This document shows positions 33,974 through 42,908 of a DNA stretch of 64,000 nucleotides, piece by piece. The position numbers and the translations under genes are program-made. The DNA comes from JACVRW01 sp963808775. Lineage in GTDB: Bacteria > Actinomycetota > Thermoleophilia > Solirubrobacterales > Thermoleophilaceae. The stretch spans positions 1 through 64,000 of the forward strand of contig CAWEGR010000001.1 of the NCBI GenBank assembly GCA_963808775.1. Direction: 5' to 3'. Positions within the stretch are counted from its first letter, which is position 1; each line of letters opens with the position of its first letter. Under the pieces are notes generated by a model. It made no database searches. It was not told the origin of the DNA and worked only from the letters and a program-made list of their open reading frames with translations.

Positions 33974-35679
33974 CGAAGGAGATCGTCGAGGCCGTCGGGG
34001 TCCTCGAGCGCGAGAAGGGCATCTCGGCCGACCGCCTGATGGCGGCGCTGGAGGACGCGCTCTTGTCCGCATACAAGAAGACGCCCGAGGCGGCCAAGTA
34101 CGCGCGCGTCGAGGTGGACCGCTCGAGCGGGGACTTCCGCGTCTATGAGCTGATCCTGCCGTCCGACCTCGAGGAGCAGCTGCTCGACGAGGTCGAGGAG
34201 GAGGCGGGCGAGCCGACCGTCGATCCGGAGACCGGGGAGATGGTCTATCCCGAGCCCCCCGAGATCGATCAGGAGCGGCTCATGCAGCACCGCGACCAGA
34301 TCGAGGAGCACGACGTCACGCCCGACGACTTCGGGCGCATCGCGGCCCAGACCGCCAAGCAGGTGATCCTGCAGCGGATCCGCGAGGCCGAGCGCGACAA
34401 CGTCTTCGACGAGTACGAGGACCGGCTCGGCGAGCTGATCACCGGCATCGTCCAGCAGTCGGACTCGCGCTACACGCTCGTCCAGCTGCGCGAGCGCGTC
34501 GAGGCGCTGCTGCCGCGCGGCGAGCAGGTCCACGGCGAGCGCTACGACCACGGCCAGCGCATCAAGGCGATCATCACCGACGTCTCGAACCAGGCGAAGG
34601 GGCCCTCGATCATCGTCTCGCGGCGCTCGCCCGAGCTGATCCGCGCGCTCTTCGAGCTCGAGGTGCCCGAGATCGCCGACGGCCTGGTCGAGATCCAGAA
34701 CGTCGCGCGCGAGCCGGGCTACCGCTCGAAGATCGCGGTGGTCTCGCACGCGAACGGCGTCGACCCGGTCGGCGCCTGCGTCGGCCCGCGCGGGTCGCGG
34801 GTGCGCATGGTCGTGTCCGAGCTGCGCGGCGAGAAGATCGACATCATTCCCTTCAACGAGGAGCCGGCGCGCTTCGTCGCGAAGGCACTCTCGCCCGCGC
34901 GCGTGCGAGAGGTGCTCGTCGACGACGAGGCCAAGCAGGCGACCGTGATCGTGCCGGACGACCAGCTCTCGCTGGCGATCGGCAAGGACGGACTGAACGC
35001 CCGGCTCGCCGCCCGGCTCACCGGCTGGCGTGTCGACATCCGCTCGGAGACGGAGTTCGCCGAGGACGAGGCCGAGATGGGCTACGAGGAGGAGGAGGTG
35101 TCGGGGCGCTGCGCCGCGATCCTCGCCAACGGCAAGCGTTGCCCGAACGCCTCGCTGCCCGGCTCGCGCTACTGCGGCCTGCCCGCCCACCAGGAGCTCG
35201 CCGACAAGGGCACCGACTTCCTCGTGCCGCCGGAAGAGGGCGACGAGGAGCCCGCGGCGGAAGAGGTCGTCGAGGAGGAGCTCGTCGAAGAGGCGCCCGC
35301 CGACGAGGCGCCCGTGGAAGAGATCCAGGTCGTCGAGGAGGAGATCGTCGAGGAGGCCCCGGCCGAGGCGGAGGCCGTCGAGGCGGAGCGCCGAGGAGGC
35401 GAAGGAGTCGTAGAGCCGCATCGCCGCTGCGTCGGCTGCGGACGCTCGCTTCCGAGGCGCGAGCTGCTGCGGCTCGTCCTCAACGAGGGCGGAGGAGTGC
35501 GCGCGGATCCCACAGGAACGGCGGAGGGCCGGGGCGCCTACGTCTGCTCCGACCCGCGGTGCGCCGCTAGTCTCGGCTCCGGGCGGCCCCTTGCCCGTTC
35601 GTTCAGGGCGCCCGTAGCCGTACCACCCGAGACCATAGAATCAGTGCAGGAATGGCAAAGAAGCGCGTCCACGAGATAG
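33970..35679 (+). CDS. nusA: Transcription factor NusA with Cys/His insert, reading on into YlxR
   Basis: NusA modulates pausing, termination and antitermination. The N-terminal RNAP-binding domain (LEDALLSAYKKTPEAAKYAR), the S1 domain, and KH1/KH2 (VGPRGSRVRMVVSELRGEKI; LSLAIGKDGLNARLAARLTG) are complete. After KH2 comes a small Cys/His module (RCAAILANGKRC ... YCGLPAHQ, about residues 378-405), then a tail rich in Glu-Glu-Ala-Pro. The frame runs straight on into a YlxR domain without a stop. In a neighbouring frame TAG occurs at 35411 after EEAKES, a natural-looking NusA end. So either a true NusA-YlxR fusion (569 residues) or a one-base error near 35390. Confidence 0.93.
   Translation: MTKEIVEAVGVLEREKGISADRLMAALEDALLSAYKKTPEAAKYARVEVDRSSGDFRVYELILPSDLEEQLLDEVEEEAGEPTVDPETGEMVYPEPPEIDQERLMQHRDQIEEHDVTPDDFGRIAAQTAKQVILQRIREAERDNVFDEYEDRLGELITGIVQQSDSRYTLVQLRERVEALLPRGEQVHGERYDHGQRIKAIITDVSNQAKGPSIIVSRRSPELIRALFELEVPEIADGLVEIQNVAREPGYRSKIAVVSHANGVDPVGACVGPRGSRVRMVVSELRGEKIDIIPFNEEPARFVAKALSPARVREVLVDDEAKQATVIVPDDQLSLAIGKDGLNARLAARLTGWRVDIRSETEFAEDEAEMGYEEEEVSGRCAAILANGKRCPNASLPGSRYCGLPAHQELADKGTDFLVPPEEGDEEPAAEEVVEEELVEEAPADEAPVEEIQVVEEEIVEEAPAEAEAVEAERRGGEGVVEPHRRCVGCGRSLPRRELLRLVLNEGGGVRADPTGTAEGRGAYVCSDPRCAASLGSGRPLARSFRAPVAVPPETIESVQEWQRSASTR
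35413..35679 (+). CDS. ylxR: YlxR (DUF448) RNA/nucleoid-binding domain
   Basis: The stretch EPHRRCVGCGRSLPRRELLR, then GAYVCSDPRCAASLG, is the YlxR family signature, normally a separate 90-residue protein encoded between nusA and infB. Here it is in the same frame as nusA with no start codon of its own (codons before it are GTC GTA). If nusA really ends at 35413, the ylxR start must be miscalled. It overlaps the infB start by 28 nt. Confidence 0.75.
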   Translation, partial: EPHRRCVGCGRSLPRRELLRLVLNEGGGVRADPTGTAEGRGAYVCSDPRCAASLGSGRPLARSFRAPVAVPPETIESVQEWQRSASTR

Positions 35680-38193
35680 CCAAGGAGCAGGGCATTACCT
35701 CCAAGGAGGCTGTCGCGCTGCTTCAGAAGGCGGGTCTCGAGGTCAAGTCGCATTCCTCCACGGTTGAGGAGGCGGACGCCGCGCGGGTGTTCTCGAACGG
35801 CGCCAAGGCCGCCGAGGAGCCGGCTCCCGCGAAGGCGGAGAAGCCGGCGGCCGCCAAGGCGGAGGCCGCCGAGGCGAAGCCGGATGAAGACGGCGGCGCG
35901 CGCAAGCCGCAGGGCGGCTCGAAGCCGCGCGGCGGCGGCCAGCGGCCGAAGGACGGCGGGCGGTCCGGCGGACCCGCCCGGCCCGCGATTCAGCGTCCGC
36001 CGACACCCGACGGCGAGGTGCGCCGCGCCGGTCCGGCCGGCCGCGGGCCGCGCATCCTTCAGGACGCGCCACCGCCCGGACAGGCGCCTCAACAGGGCGC
36101 GGGCCGCGGCGGCCAGGGCGAGCGCCCCGGCGACACGGCCGGCGGGCGCGGCTCCGGTGGACCGCCCGCCCAGCGCGGCGGCGGCGCCGGGCGTCCCACG
36201 CGCGGCGGACGCGGTGGCGAGGGCGGTGGCCCCGCCACCGGCGGCGGCGGCGGCAGGAGGAGGACGGCGCCGGCGCGTCGTCATCGACTCACAGGCTTCG
36301 CGGCGCGACCGTCCCGGTCCGCCGCAGCAGTCCCAGCCTCCGCGGCGTGGCCGCGGCCGCAGGCGCCGGCCCCAGTGGGTCGAGCCGGACCTCGAGGCGG
36401 AGGCGCAGGCCAAGCTCGAGGCCGAGATGGCCGAGGATCCCGCGGTCCCCGTGCGCTCGGGCTCGACGGTCAAGGAGGTCGCGGAATCGCTCCAGCTGAC
36501 CGCGCCCGAGGTCATCAAGAAGCTGATGGAGCTCGGCGAGATGGCGACGCTCACGCAGACCCTCTCCGACGATGCCATCCATGTGCTGGCCGAGTCCTTC
36601 GACAAGAAGGTCGACCTCGTGTCGGCGGCGGAGGAGATCTCGCCCGAGCCCGAGTACGAGGACTCGGACGACGAGCTGATCGAGCGCCCGCCCGTGATCA
36701 CGATCATGGGCCACGTCGACCACGGCAAGACCTCGCTGCTCGACGCGATCCGCCAGACCGAGGTCGCCGCCGGTGAGGCCGGCGGGATCACCCAGCACAT
36801 CGGTGCCTACCAGGTCCACCACGACGACCGCCTGATCACCTTCCTCGACACCCCCGGTCACGAGGCCTTCACGGCAATGCGGGCGCGCGGAGCGAAGGTC
36901 ACCGACATCGCGGTGATCGTCGTGGCGGCCGATGACGGCGTGATGCCGCAGACCGTTGAGGCGATCGACCACGCGAAGGCCGCCGGAGTGCCCGTGATGG
37001 TCGCCGTCAACAAGATCGACAAGGACGGCGCCGATCCCAACCGCGTGCGCGGCGAGCTCGCGCAGCAGGGGCTCACCCCGGCCGACTGGGGCGGCGACAC
37101 CGAGTTCGTCGACGTGTCCGCGAAGACGAGGCAGAACCTCGACGACCTGCTCGAGACGCTCGTGACGCTGGCAGAGATCCAGGAGCTCAAGGCAAACCCC
37201 GACACCCAGGCGTCGGGATTCGTGATCGAGTCACGGCTCGACCCCGGCCGCGGCGCGGTCGTGACCCTGCTCGTCCACCGCGGCCGCATGAAGATCGGCG
37301 ACGCCGTCGTGGCGGGGGAGACCTCGGCGCGCGTGCGCGCGATGCACGACTTCCGCGGCCAGCGCATCGAGGAGGCGACGCCCGGCATGCCGGTCGAGAT
37401 CCTCGGTTTCGACGGGGTTCCGGACGCGGGCGAGCAGTTCCGCGTCGTCGACAACGACCGCGAGGCGAAGCGCGTGGCCAACGAGCGCGCGATCCGCATG
37501 AAGCAGGAGACGCTCGCGCGCCAGGCGGGCCGCCGCGTCTCGCTCGAGGACGTGCTCGCGCGCGCCGAGCGCGGCGAGAAGGAGCTCAACCTCGTGCTGA
37601 AGGCCGACGTTGCGGGCTCGCTCGAGGCGCTCGCCGACGAGATCGTGCGCCTGCCCCAGGACCAGGTCCAGGTCAACATCATCCGCGAGGGCGTCGGCGG
37701 CATCGCCGAGTCCGACGTGATGCTCGCCTCCGCCTCCGACGGCATCGTGATCGGCTTCAACGTGCGCCCGGTCGGCAACGCGGCTCAGGTCGCGGACCAG
37801 GAGGGCGTCGAGATCCGCACCTATTCGGTGATCTACAAGATCGTCGAGGACCTGCGCGACGCCATGGAGGGCCTGCTCGAGGCCGTGGACGTCGAGGAGA
37901 CGGTGGCGAACGTCGAGGTGCGCGCGACCTTCAAGGCCTCGCGCGTCGGGACGATCGCGGGCTGCTTCGTCGTCAACGGGACCGTGCGGCGCGGCGCGCA
38001 GTGCCGGCTCGTGCGCGACGGGACCGTGGTCTACGACGGGCGCATCGGCTCGCTGCGCAGGTTCAAGGACGACGTGCGCGAGGTCACCGCGGGCATGGAG
38101 TGCGGAATCGTGCTCGAGAACTATCCCGATCCCAAGGAGGGGGATGTGATCGAGGTCTACGAGACGAAACAGGTGGAACAGACGCTCACGTGA
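35652..38193 (+). CDS. infB: Translation initiation factor IF-2, frameshifted in the low-complexity N-terminal region
   Basis: Brings initiator tRNA to the ribosome using GTP. The N-terminal IF2_N domain (MAKKRVHEIAKEQGITSKEA) is in one frame, followed by a long Gly/Arg/Pro/Ala-rich linker. Near 36260 the frame changes by one base; from there GRRRRVVIDSQASRRDRPGP leads into the second IF2_N domain, the G domain (IMGHVDHGKTSLLDAI; DTPGHEAFTAMR; NKIDKDG) and domains II-IV up to the stop. Length about 847 residues. The shift sits inside a run of GGCGGC repeats where base-calling errors are most expected. Confidence 0.95.
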
Positions 38194-38489
38194 GCTACGT
38201 CTGTTTCCTCGAGATCCAACTCCACTTCCCCGAGAACGGCAGCCTGAAGGGCAAGCGCAAGGAGCTCGTGTCCCTGAAGGCACAGCTCGCCCGGCGCTTC
38301 GGCGCCGCGGTGGCCGAGACGGACCACCACGAGCTCTGGCAGCGCGCCGAGCTCACAGCCGTGCTCGTGGGGAGGGAGGCCGGCGACGTGAGCCGCCGCG
38401 GCTCGGAGCTCGAGCGGTTCGTGCATGCTCGCTTTCCGGGAAGCGCGGGTATCACGAACCATCTGAGGTCGCGGGAGGACCTCCTCTAG
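38190..38489 (+). CDS. DUF503 (YlxP-like) protein
   Basis: From GTG at 38190, overlapping the infB stop, the protein is 99 residues with the YlxP pattern: a first strand (YVCFLEIQLHFPENGSLKGK), helix SLKAQLARRFGAAVAETDHH, and a ferredoxin-like core. It lies between infB and rbfA as in many Gram-positives, and may assist ribosome biogenesis, though its activity is not established. Confidence 0.92.
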   Translation: MSYVCFLEIQLHFPENGSLKGKRKELVSLKAQLARRFGAAVAETDHHELWQRAELTAVLVGREAGDVSRRGSELERFVHARFPGSAGITNHLRSREDLL

Positions 38490-38490
38490 C

Positions 38491-38829
38491 ATGGCCGATC
38501 GCATGCGCCGGGTGAACGAGGCGGTCCGCGAGGTCGTCTCGGCCAGGCTGGCCGAAGGCCTTGGCGACCCGCGCATAGGATTCGTGACGGTGACCTCCGT
38601 GGAGACAAGCCCAGACCTGCGCCACGCTCGCGTGTACGTGAGCGTCCTCGGCGACGAGGCCGCGCGGGCTGAGACGCTGACCGGGCTCGAGTCCGCCCAC
38701 GGGGTCATCCAGCAGGCTCTCGCTCGCGATCTGCGCATGAAGCACACGCCCGCCCTGCAATTCGTGTGGGACGAGTCGATCGACCGTGGCATGCGGATCA
38801 CCGAGATCCTGGAGGGCGAGGAGGAGTGA
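38491..38829 (+). CDS. rbfA: Ribosome-binding factor A
   Basis: Small KH-type protein for late 30S maturation. The sequence has RMRRVNEAVREVVSARLAEG, GFVTVTSVETSPDLRHARVY and FVWDESIDRGMRITEIL, typical of RbfA. The start could be ATG 38491 or ATG 38503; a TAGCAT box (38487-38492) would favour a leaderless message starting at 38503. Overlaps the next gene by 4 nt. Confidence 0.94.
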   Translation: MADRMRRVNEAVREVVSARLAEGLGDPRIGFVTVTSVETSPDLRHARVYVSVLGDEAARAETLTGLESAHGVIQQALARDLRMKHTPALQFVWDESIDRGMRITEILEGEEE

Positions 38830-39821
38830 GCATCGCCACCGAGCAGGAGCAGGCGCTTCACGAGCTTCGTCAGGCCGACAAGCTGCTGCTCACCACGCAT
38901 GAGAACCCGGACGGCGACGCCCTCGGCTCGCTGCTGTCGATGCACCGCATCCTCGAGCAGCTCGGCAAGGACTCGCTCATGTACATGTCGCCGGACGAGT
39001 TCCCGCTGCCGTGGGAGTACCGCGGCTTCACCTTCGAGGGCCTCGTCGGCGCGCCGCCTGACGACGTGGCCGAGCGCACGATCGTCTTCCTCGACTGCGG
39101 CAACATCGACCGCATGCCTGTGGACTTCCTCCAGGCGGACGGGCTCCACATCCTCAACATCGACCACCATCACGACAACACCCGCTTCGGCACGGTCAAC
39201 CTCGTGATGCCGGAGGCCTCCTGCACGGCCGAGATCGTCTGGCGGCTCTCGAAGGAGCTGCGCGCCGAGATCACGCCCGGCATCGCCGACGCCCTCTACG
39301 TCGGGCTCGTGACCGACACCGGCCGCTTCATGTACGAGAACACGTCCGCCGAGGCTCACCGGATGGCCGCCGAGCTGATCGAGGCCGGCGTCCAGCCCCA
39401 CCAGGTGTACCGGCGCCTCTGGGAGGACCTGCCGTTCCGGCGCCTGCAGCTGCTGCAGCGCGCGCTTGCGAGCGTCGAGCGCCACGACGCGGGCACGATC
39501 ACGATCGCCCACCTGACGAAGCCGGACTACGAGGCCACGGGCGCGCTCGAGACCGATTCCGAGGGAGTCGTCGACCACATGCGCGCCGTCGAGGGCACGA
39601 AGGTCGCGGTGCTCGTGCGGGAGCTGCTCGCGCACGACCGCGAGGGCATGCGCAAGGTCAGCCTGCGCGCGACGGACGGCACGGTCGACGTCTCGCGCGT
39701 GGCCCGCGGGTTCGGCGGCGGCGGCCACCCGCAGGCCGCCGGGTTCTCGACCTCGATGCCGTTCCCGGAGCTGGTCGAGCGCCTGCGCGAGCAGGTGGCC
39801 GAGCAGCTCGCGCCGGTCTGA
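38826..39821 (+). CDS. DHH/DHHA1 phosphoesterase (NrnA-like)
   Basis: From GTG at 38826 the protein is 331 residues. The DHH domain shows THENPDGDALGSLL, FLDCGNIDRMP and NIDHHHDNTRFG, with GLVTDTGRF later; the DHHA1 domain has the substrate motif GFGGGGHPQAAGF. This set marks NrnA-like nano-RNase / pAp phosphatase enzymes, which break down short RNA fragments or 3'-phosphoadenosine phosphate. Location between rbfA and truB is common in actinobacteria. Confidence 0.92.
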   Translation: MSIATEQEQALHELRQADKLLLTTHENPDGDALGSLLSMHRILEQLGKDSLMYMSPDEFPLPWEYRGFTFEGLVGAPPDDVAERTIVFLDCGNIDRMPVDFLQADGLHILNIDHHHDNTRFGTVNLVMPEASCTAEIVWRLSKELRAEITPGIADALYVGLVTDTGRFMYENTSAEAHRMAAELIEAGVQPHQVYRRLWEDLPFRRLQLLQRALASVERHDAGTITIAHLTKPDYEATGALETDSEGVVDHMRAVEGTKVAVLVRELLAHDREGMRKVSLRATDGTVDVSRVARGFGGGGHPQAAGFSTSMPFPELVERLREQVAEQLAPV

Positions 39822-39829
39822 GCGCGCGC

Positions 39830-40675
39830 ATGAGCCCGGTCGACGGGGTCCTGCCCGTCGCGAAGCCCGCGGGCGTGACCTCGCACGACGTGGTGGCGAC
39901 CGTCCGGCGGGCGTTCCCCCGCGGCACGAAGGTCGGCCACGCCGGCACGCTCGACCCGTTCGCCACGGGTCTGCTGCTCGTGCTCGTGGGACGCGCCACA
40001 CGCGCGCAGCGCCTGCTGATGTCGCTGCCCAAGACCTACCGCGCCGTCGCGCGGCTCGGCTGGACGTCGTCCACCGGCGACCGCGACGGCGAGCTCACCC
40101 ACTCGGGCCGGATTCCGGCCAGCCTCGAGATCCCGTCCGGAGAGCAGATGCAGCGGCCGCCGGCGCACTCGGCGATCCGGGTGGGTGGCCGGCGCGCCTA
40201 CCAGCTTGCCCGCGCCGGCGAGGAGGTCGAGCTGGCGCCGAGGCCCATCACGGTCCACCGCGCAGAGCTCCTCGAGCACGATGGCGAGCACGCGATCTAC
40301 GAGATCGAGTGTTCCGCGGGGACCTACGTCCGCACGCTGATCTCGGACCTGGGCGACGCCTACTGCGAAGAGCTCGAGCGAACGCGCATCGGCGACTTCC
40401 TCCTCGAGCATGCCCTGCCGCCGGAAGAGGCGGGCGACGAACCGCCGCTCGCGCTCGACCGCGCGCTCGCCTTCCTGCCGGAGCGCGCGCTCACGGACGA
40501 CGAGGCCAGGGCGGTCGAACACGGCCGCCGGGTCCCGCTCGGGGACGCACCGCCGGATGCGCCCGACGTGCGGCTCACCCACGCGGGCGTGCTGCTGGCC
40601 ATCGGCGTGCCCCGCCCCGAGCCCGGGCCGGAGGCGAGCGAGCTCCACCCGGCTCTAGTCTTGCGGCCCGCATGA
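39830..40675 (+). CDS. truB: tRNA pseudouridine-55 synthase
   Basis: Makes pseudouridine 55 in the T loop of tRNAs. The 281-residue protein has the motif containing the catalytic aspartate, GHAGTLDPFATGLLLV, and KPAGVTSHDVVATVRR at the N-terminus, plus CSAGTYVRTLISDLGD. It overlaps ribF by 4 nt. A C-terminal PUA-like end is short. Confidence 0.95.
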   Translation: MSPVDGVLPVAKPAGVTSHDVVATVRRAFPRGTKVGHAGTLDPFATGLLLVLVGRATRAQRLLMSLPKTYRAVARLGWTSSTGDRDGELTHSGRIPASLEIPSGEQMQRPPAHSAIRVGGRRAYQLARAGEEVELAPRPITVHRAELLEHDGEHAIYEIECSAGTYVRTLISDLGDAYCEELERTRIGDFLLEHALPPEEAGDEPPLALDRALAFLPERALTDDEARAVEHGRRVPLGDAPPDAPDVRLTHAGVLLAIGVPRPEPGPEASELHPALVLRPA

Positions 40676-41646
40676 AGGTCGCCTCCCTTCCCGACGTCGA
40701 CCCGGGCCCGCAGCCGCGCAGGGTCGCGATCGGGACGTTCGACGGCGTCCACCTCGGCCATCGCGCGGTCATCGCCGGCTCGGACACGGTGCTCACCTTC
40801 GACCCGCATCCGCTGTCGGTGATCCGCCCCGAGGCCGCGCCCAAGCTGATCAGCCCGTTCTCGGTGAAGCGCGACCTGATCGCCGGGCTGGGCGTGAACG
40901 AGCTCGTGATCATCCCGTTCGACGGGAGCTTCTCCGAGCGGTCCGCGGAGGAGTTCGTGCAGCACGTGCTGATCGACCGCCTCGGCGCCGAGCGCGTCTC
41001 GATCGGCGACAACTTCCGCTTCGGCAAGGGGGCGCGGGGCACGCCGGAGTTCCTCGCCGGGCACGACGAGTTCGAGACGAACGTGGTGCCGCTCGTCGAG
41101 GTCGACGGCCAGACCGTCTCGTCGAGCCAGATCCGCGCGTTCATCTCCGCCGGGGAGGTCAGGGAGGCCGCGGCGTTTCTCGGCGGACCGTTTCTGTTCG
41201 ACGGTGAGGTCGTGCACGGCGACAAGCGGGGGCGGACCCTCGGCATGCCGACCGCGAACCTCGTTCCCGACGATCGCTACGTCTGCCCGGACCACGGGGT
41301 CTACGCGGCGTGGGCAATGCCGAAGCACCCGGCTCGGCCGGGTGCGCAGGATCCGCAATACCCGAAGCACCCGGCTCGGCAGGTGGCAGATCCGCGATCC
41401 GGATATCCGACCGCCGTGAGCGTCGGCGTGCGGCCGACCTTCGTCTCCGGCCGCGGCCTGCTCGTGGAGGCCCATCTGATCGGCTTCGACGGCGATCTCT
41501 ACGGGCAGAACCTGCGGATCGCGTTCCTCGAGCGCATGCGCGGCGAGCTGCGCTTCGAGTCGGTCGACGAGCTCGTCGAGCAGATGAACAAGGACCTCGA
41601 TCAGGCGCGCAGGATCTGCGAGCGGAGCCCCCTTCCGGCGCCCTGA
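40672..41646 (+). CDS. ribF: Bifunctional riboflavin kinase / FAD synthetase, with a repeat insertion
   Basis: Makes FMN and FAD. The N-terminal adenylyltransferase (AIGTFDGVHLGHRAVIAG; LTFDPHPLSV) and C-terminal flavokinase (RGRTLGMPTANLVPDDRYVC; SVGVRPTF) are both present. Between HGVYAAWA and YPTAVSVGVRPTF, where the family normally has a short loop, lie about 25 extra residues (PKHPARPGAQDPQYPKHPAR ...). They are encoded by two copies of a 40-nt palindromic repeat. The frame is kept. A TAGTCT box ends 10 nt before the ATG. Confidence 0.94.
   Translation: MKVASLPDVDPGPQPRRVAIGTFDGVHLGHRAVIAGSDTVLTFDPHPLSVIRPEAAPKLISPFSVKRDLIAGLGVNELVIIPFDGSFSERSAEEFVQHVLIDRLGAERVSIGDNFRFGKGARGTPEFLAGHDEFETNVVPLVEVDGQTVSSSQIRAFISAGEVREAAAFLGGPFLFDGEVVHGDKRGRTLGMPTANLVPDDRYVCPDHGVYAAWAMPKHPARPGAQDPQYPKHPARQVADPRSGYPTAVSVGVRPTFVSGRGLLVEAHLIGFDGDLYGQNLRIAFLERMRGELRFESVDELVEQMNKDLDQARRICERSPLPAP
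41314..41393 (+). repeat. Tandem palindromic repeat inside ribF
   Basis: Two units of about 40 nt (41314-41354 and 41355-41393) share GCAAT, CCGAAGCACCCGGCTCGGC and GATCC. The first unit contains a perfect inverted repeat, GCACCCGGC-TCG-GCCGGGTGC. The second has mutated in the right arm. It lies in a surface loop of the encoded protein and keeps the frame. Confidence 0.8.
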
Positions 41647-41669
41647 CGCCTGCTACGGTTTCCGCCCGG

Positions 41670-41939
41670 ATGAGTCTGACCGCAGATACGAAGCGCGAGA
41701 TCGTCGCCAAGCACGGCCGCGGCGACGCCGATACTGGATCCACGGAGGTCCAGGTCGCGCTGCTCACCGCTCGCATCAACGAGCTGACCGAGCACCTGCG
41801 CGAGCACAAGAAGGACCATCACTCGCGCCGGGGCCTCCTGATGCTGGTGGGCAAGCGGCGCCGGCTGCTCAAGTACCTGCAGAAGTCGGACATCGACCGC
41901 TACCGGTCGCTCATCCAGGAGCTCGGGCTCCGGCGATGA
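41670..41939 (+). CDS. rpsO: 30S ribosomal protein S15
   Basis: The 89-residue protein starts MSLTADTKREIVAKHGRGDA and has the S15 signature DTGSTEVQVALLTARINELT and HKKDHHSRRGLLMLVGKRRR. It binds 16S rRNA early in assembly. TACGGT ends 10 nt before the start codon and may be a -10 box for a leaderless message. In most relatives pnp follows directly; here two redox genes come between. Confidence 0.97.
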   Translation: MSLTADTKREIVAKHGRGDADTGSTEVQVALLTARINELTEHLREHKKDHHSRRGLLMLVGKRRRLLKYLQKSDIDRYRSLIQELGLRR

Positions 41940-42397
41940 TCGAGCCCGGCTCTGCGGCGCCGGACTTCACTCTCCCAGACCAGGACGGCAACGGGGTCTC
42001 GCTGTCCGATCTGCGCGGCCAGACCGTCGTGCTCGTCTTCTATCCCGCCGATTTCAGCCCGGTCTGCACGGATCAGCTCAACGTCTATCAGGAGGTCATC
42101 CCGCAGCTCGAGGAGCGCGGCGCCACCCTGCTCGGCATCTCGGTCGACGGGGCGTTCTGCCACCGCGCCTTTCGCGAGCACATCGGCCTGTCGATCCCGC
42201 TGCTGGCCGACTTCCACCCGAAGGGCGAGGTCGCGAAGGCCTACGGGGTCTGGTCGGAGTCCCACGGCGTGGCGGGGCGCAGCCTCGTCATGATCGACCC
42301 CGAGGGCGTCGTGGTCTGGACCCACCGCTCCAATCCGCTCGAGGTCCCCGGTGCCAACCTCATCTTCGACGCCCTGGAGCAGCGCTCCGCCGCCTGA
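41936..42397 (+). CDS. Peroxiredoxin (BCP/AhpE-like)
   Basis: The 153-residue thioredoxin-fold peroxidase starts GSAAPDFTLPDQDGNGVSLS and has the peroxidatic cysteine in FYPADFSPVCTDQL, with the Pro-x-x-x-Thr/Ser-x-x-Cys pattern in slightly altered form. A later cysteine (GAFCHRAF) may be the resolving one. It reduces hydrogen peroxide and organic peroxides using thiols. Its start overlaps the rpsO stop by 4 nt and it precedes a DsbA-type gene, so the pair is a redox insertion in the rpsO-pnp segment. Confidence 0.92.
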   Translation: MIEPGSAAPDFTLPDQDGNGVSLSDLRGQTVVLVFYPADFSPVCTDQLNVYQEVIPQLEERGATLLGISVDGAFCHRAFREHIGLSIPLLADFHPKGEVAKAYGVWSESHGVAGRSLVMIDPEGVVVWTHRSNPLEVPGANLIFDALEQRSAA

Positions 42398-42908
42398 GCC
42401 CGGCCCGGACGATCACGTCCGCGGTTCCGGCCCCGTCGTCATCGAGTACGCGGACCTCGACTGCCCCTACTGCGCGGCCGCGCACCTCGTGCTCAAGCGG
42501 CTCGAGGTCACGCGCGTCTTCCGCCACTTCCCGGTCGTCTCGAAGCACCCGCGGGCTCGCGTGCTCGCCGCGGCCGCGGAGGCGGCGGCGGCGCAGGGCC
42601 GCTTCTGGGAGATGCACGACTCGCTGCTGGAGGACCAGGCCCACGTCGACGATCCCCACATCTGGGCGCGGGCGCGGCGGCTCGGGCTCGATCTCGACCG
42701 CTTCGAGGCCGACCGGCGCTCGCCGGAGGTCGCCGAGCGAGTCGAGCGCGACTTCCGCAGCGGCGTCCGCGCGGGGGTCGTCACGACCCCCACCCAGTTC
42801 GTCGACGGGGTCGCGCACCCCGGTGTGCCGGACCCAGGCCTATTGCTAGCCTTGCCCGGGTTCGCAACGGACGAAGCTAAACGCATGCCGCCAACCGGAG
42901 GCGGCTGA
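42351..42908 (+). CDS. DsbA-type thioredoxin-fold protein
   Basis: The core reads VVIEYADLDCPYCAAAHLVL with the redox pair Cys-Pro-Tyr-Cys, an inserted helical region (RFWEMHDSLLEDQAHVDDPH) and the cis-proline loop GVVTTPTQFVDGV. These features match DsbA / DsbG-like or FrnE-like oxidoreductases; no signal peptide is seen, so it may be cytosolic. The only start in frame is GTG 42351, giving a 47-nt overlap with the peroxiredoxin gene; an error at the junction could hide a shorter start. Confidence 0.82.
   Translation: MPTSSSTPWSSAPPPEPGPDDHVRGSGPVVIEYADLDCPYCAAAHLVLKRLEVTRVFRHFPVVSKHPRARVLAAAAEAAAAQGRFWEMHDSLLEDQAHVDDPHIWARARRLGLDLDRFEADRRSPEVAERVERDFRSGVRAGVVTTPTQFVDGVAHPGVPDPGLLLALPGFATDEAKRMPPTGGG
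42887..42905 (+). promoter_or_regulatory. Hairpin just upstream of pnp
   Basis: GCCGCC pairs with GGCGGC across a 7-nt loop, ending 13 nt before the pnp start and just before its AAAGGAC ribosome site. In several bacteria PNPase controls its own mRNA through a 5' stem, so this might be a similar element. It overlaps the last codons of the DsbA-type gene. Confidence 0.4.

Noticed and set aside
31499..35421. Very long minus-strand open frames opposite the aldehyde dehydrogenase, rimP and nusA genes
   Set aside because: Same cause; the composition is low-complexity and no family signature is visible.
35900..36290. Tandem-repeat-like GGCGGC-rich block in infB, considered as a repeat element
   Set aside because: It encodes the Gly/Arg-rich linker usual in actinobacterial IF-2; no defined unit or flanking copies.
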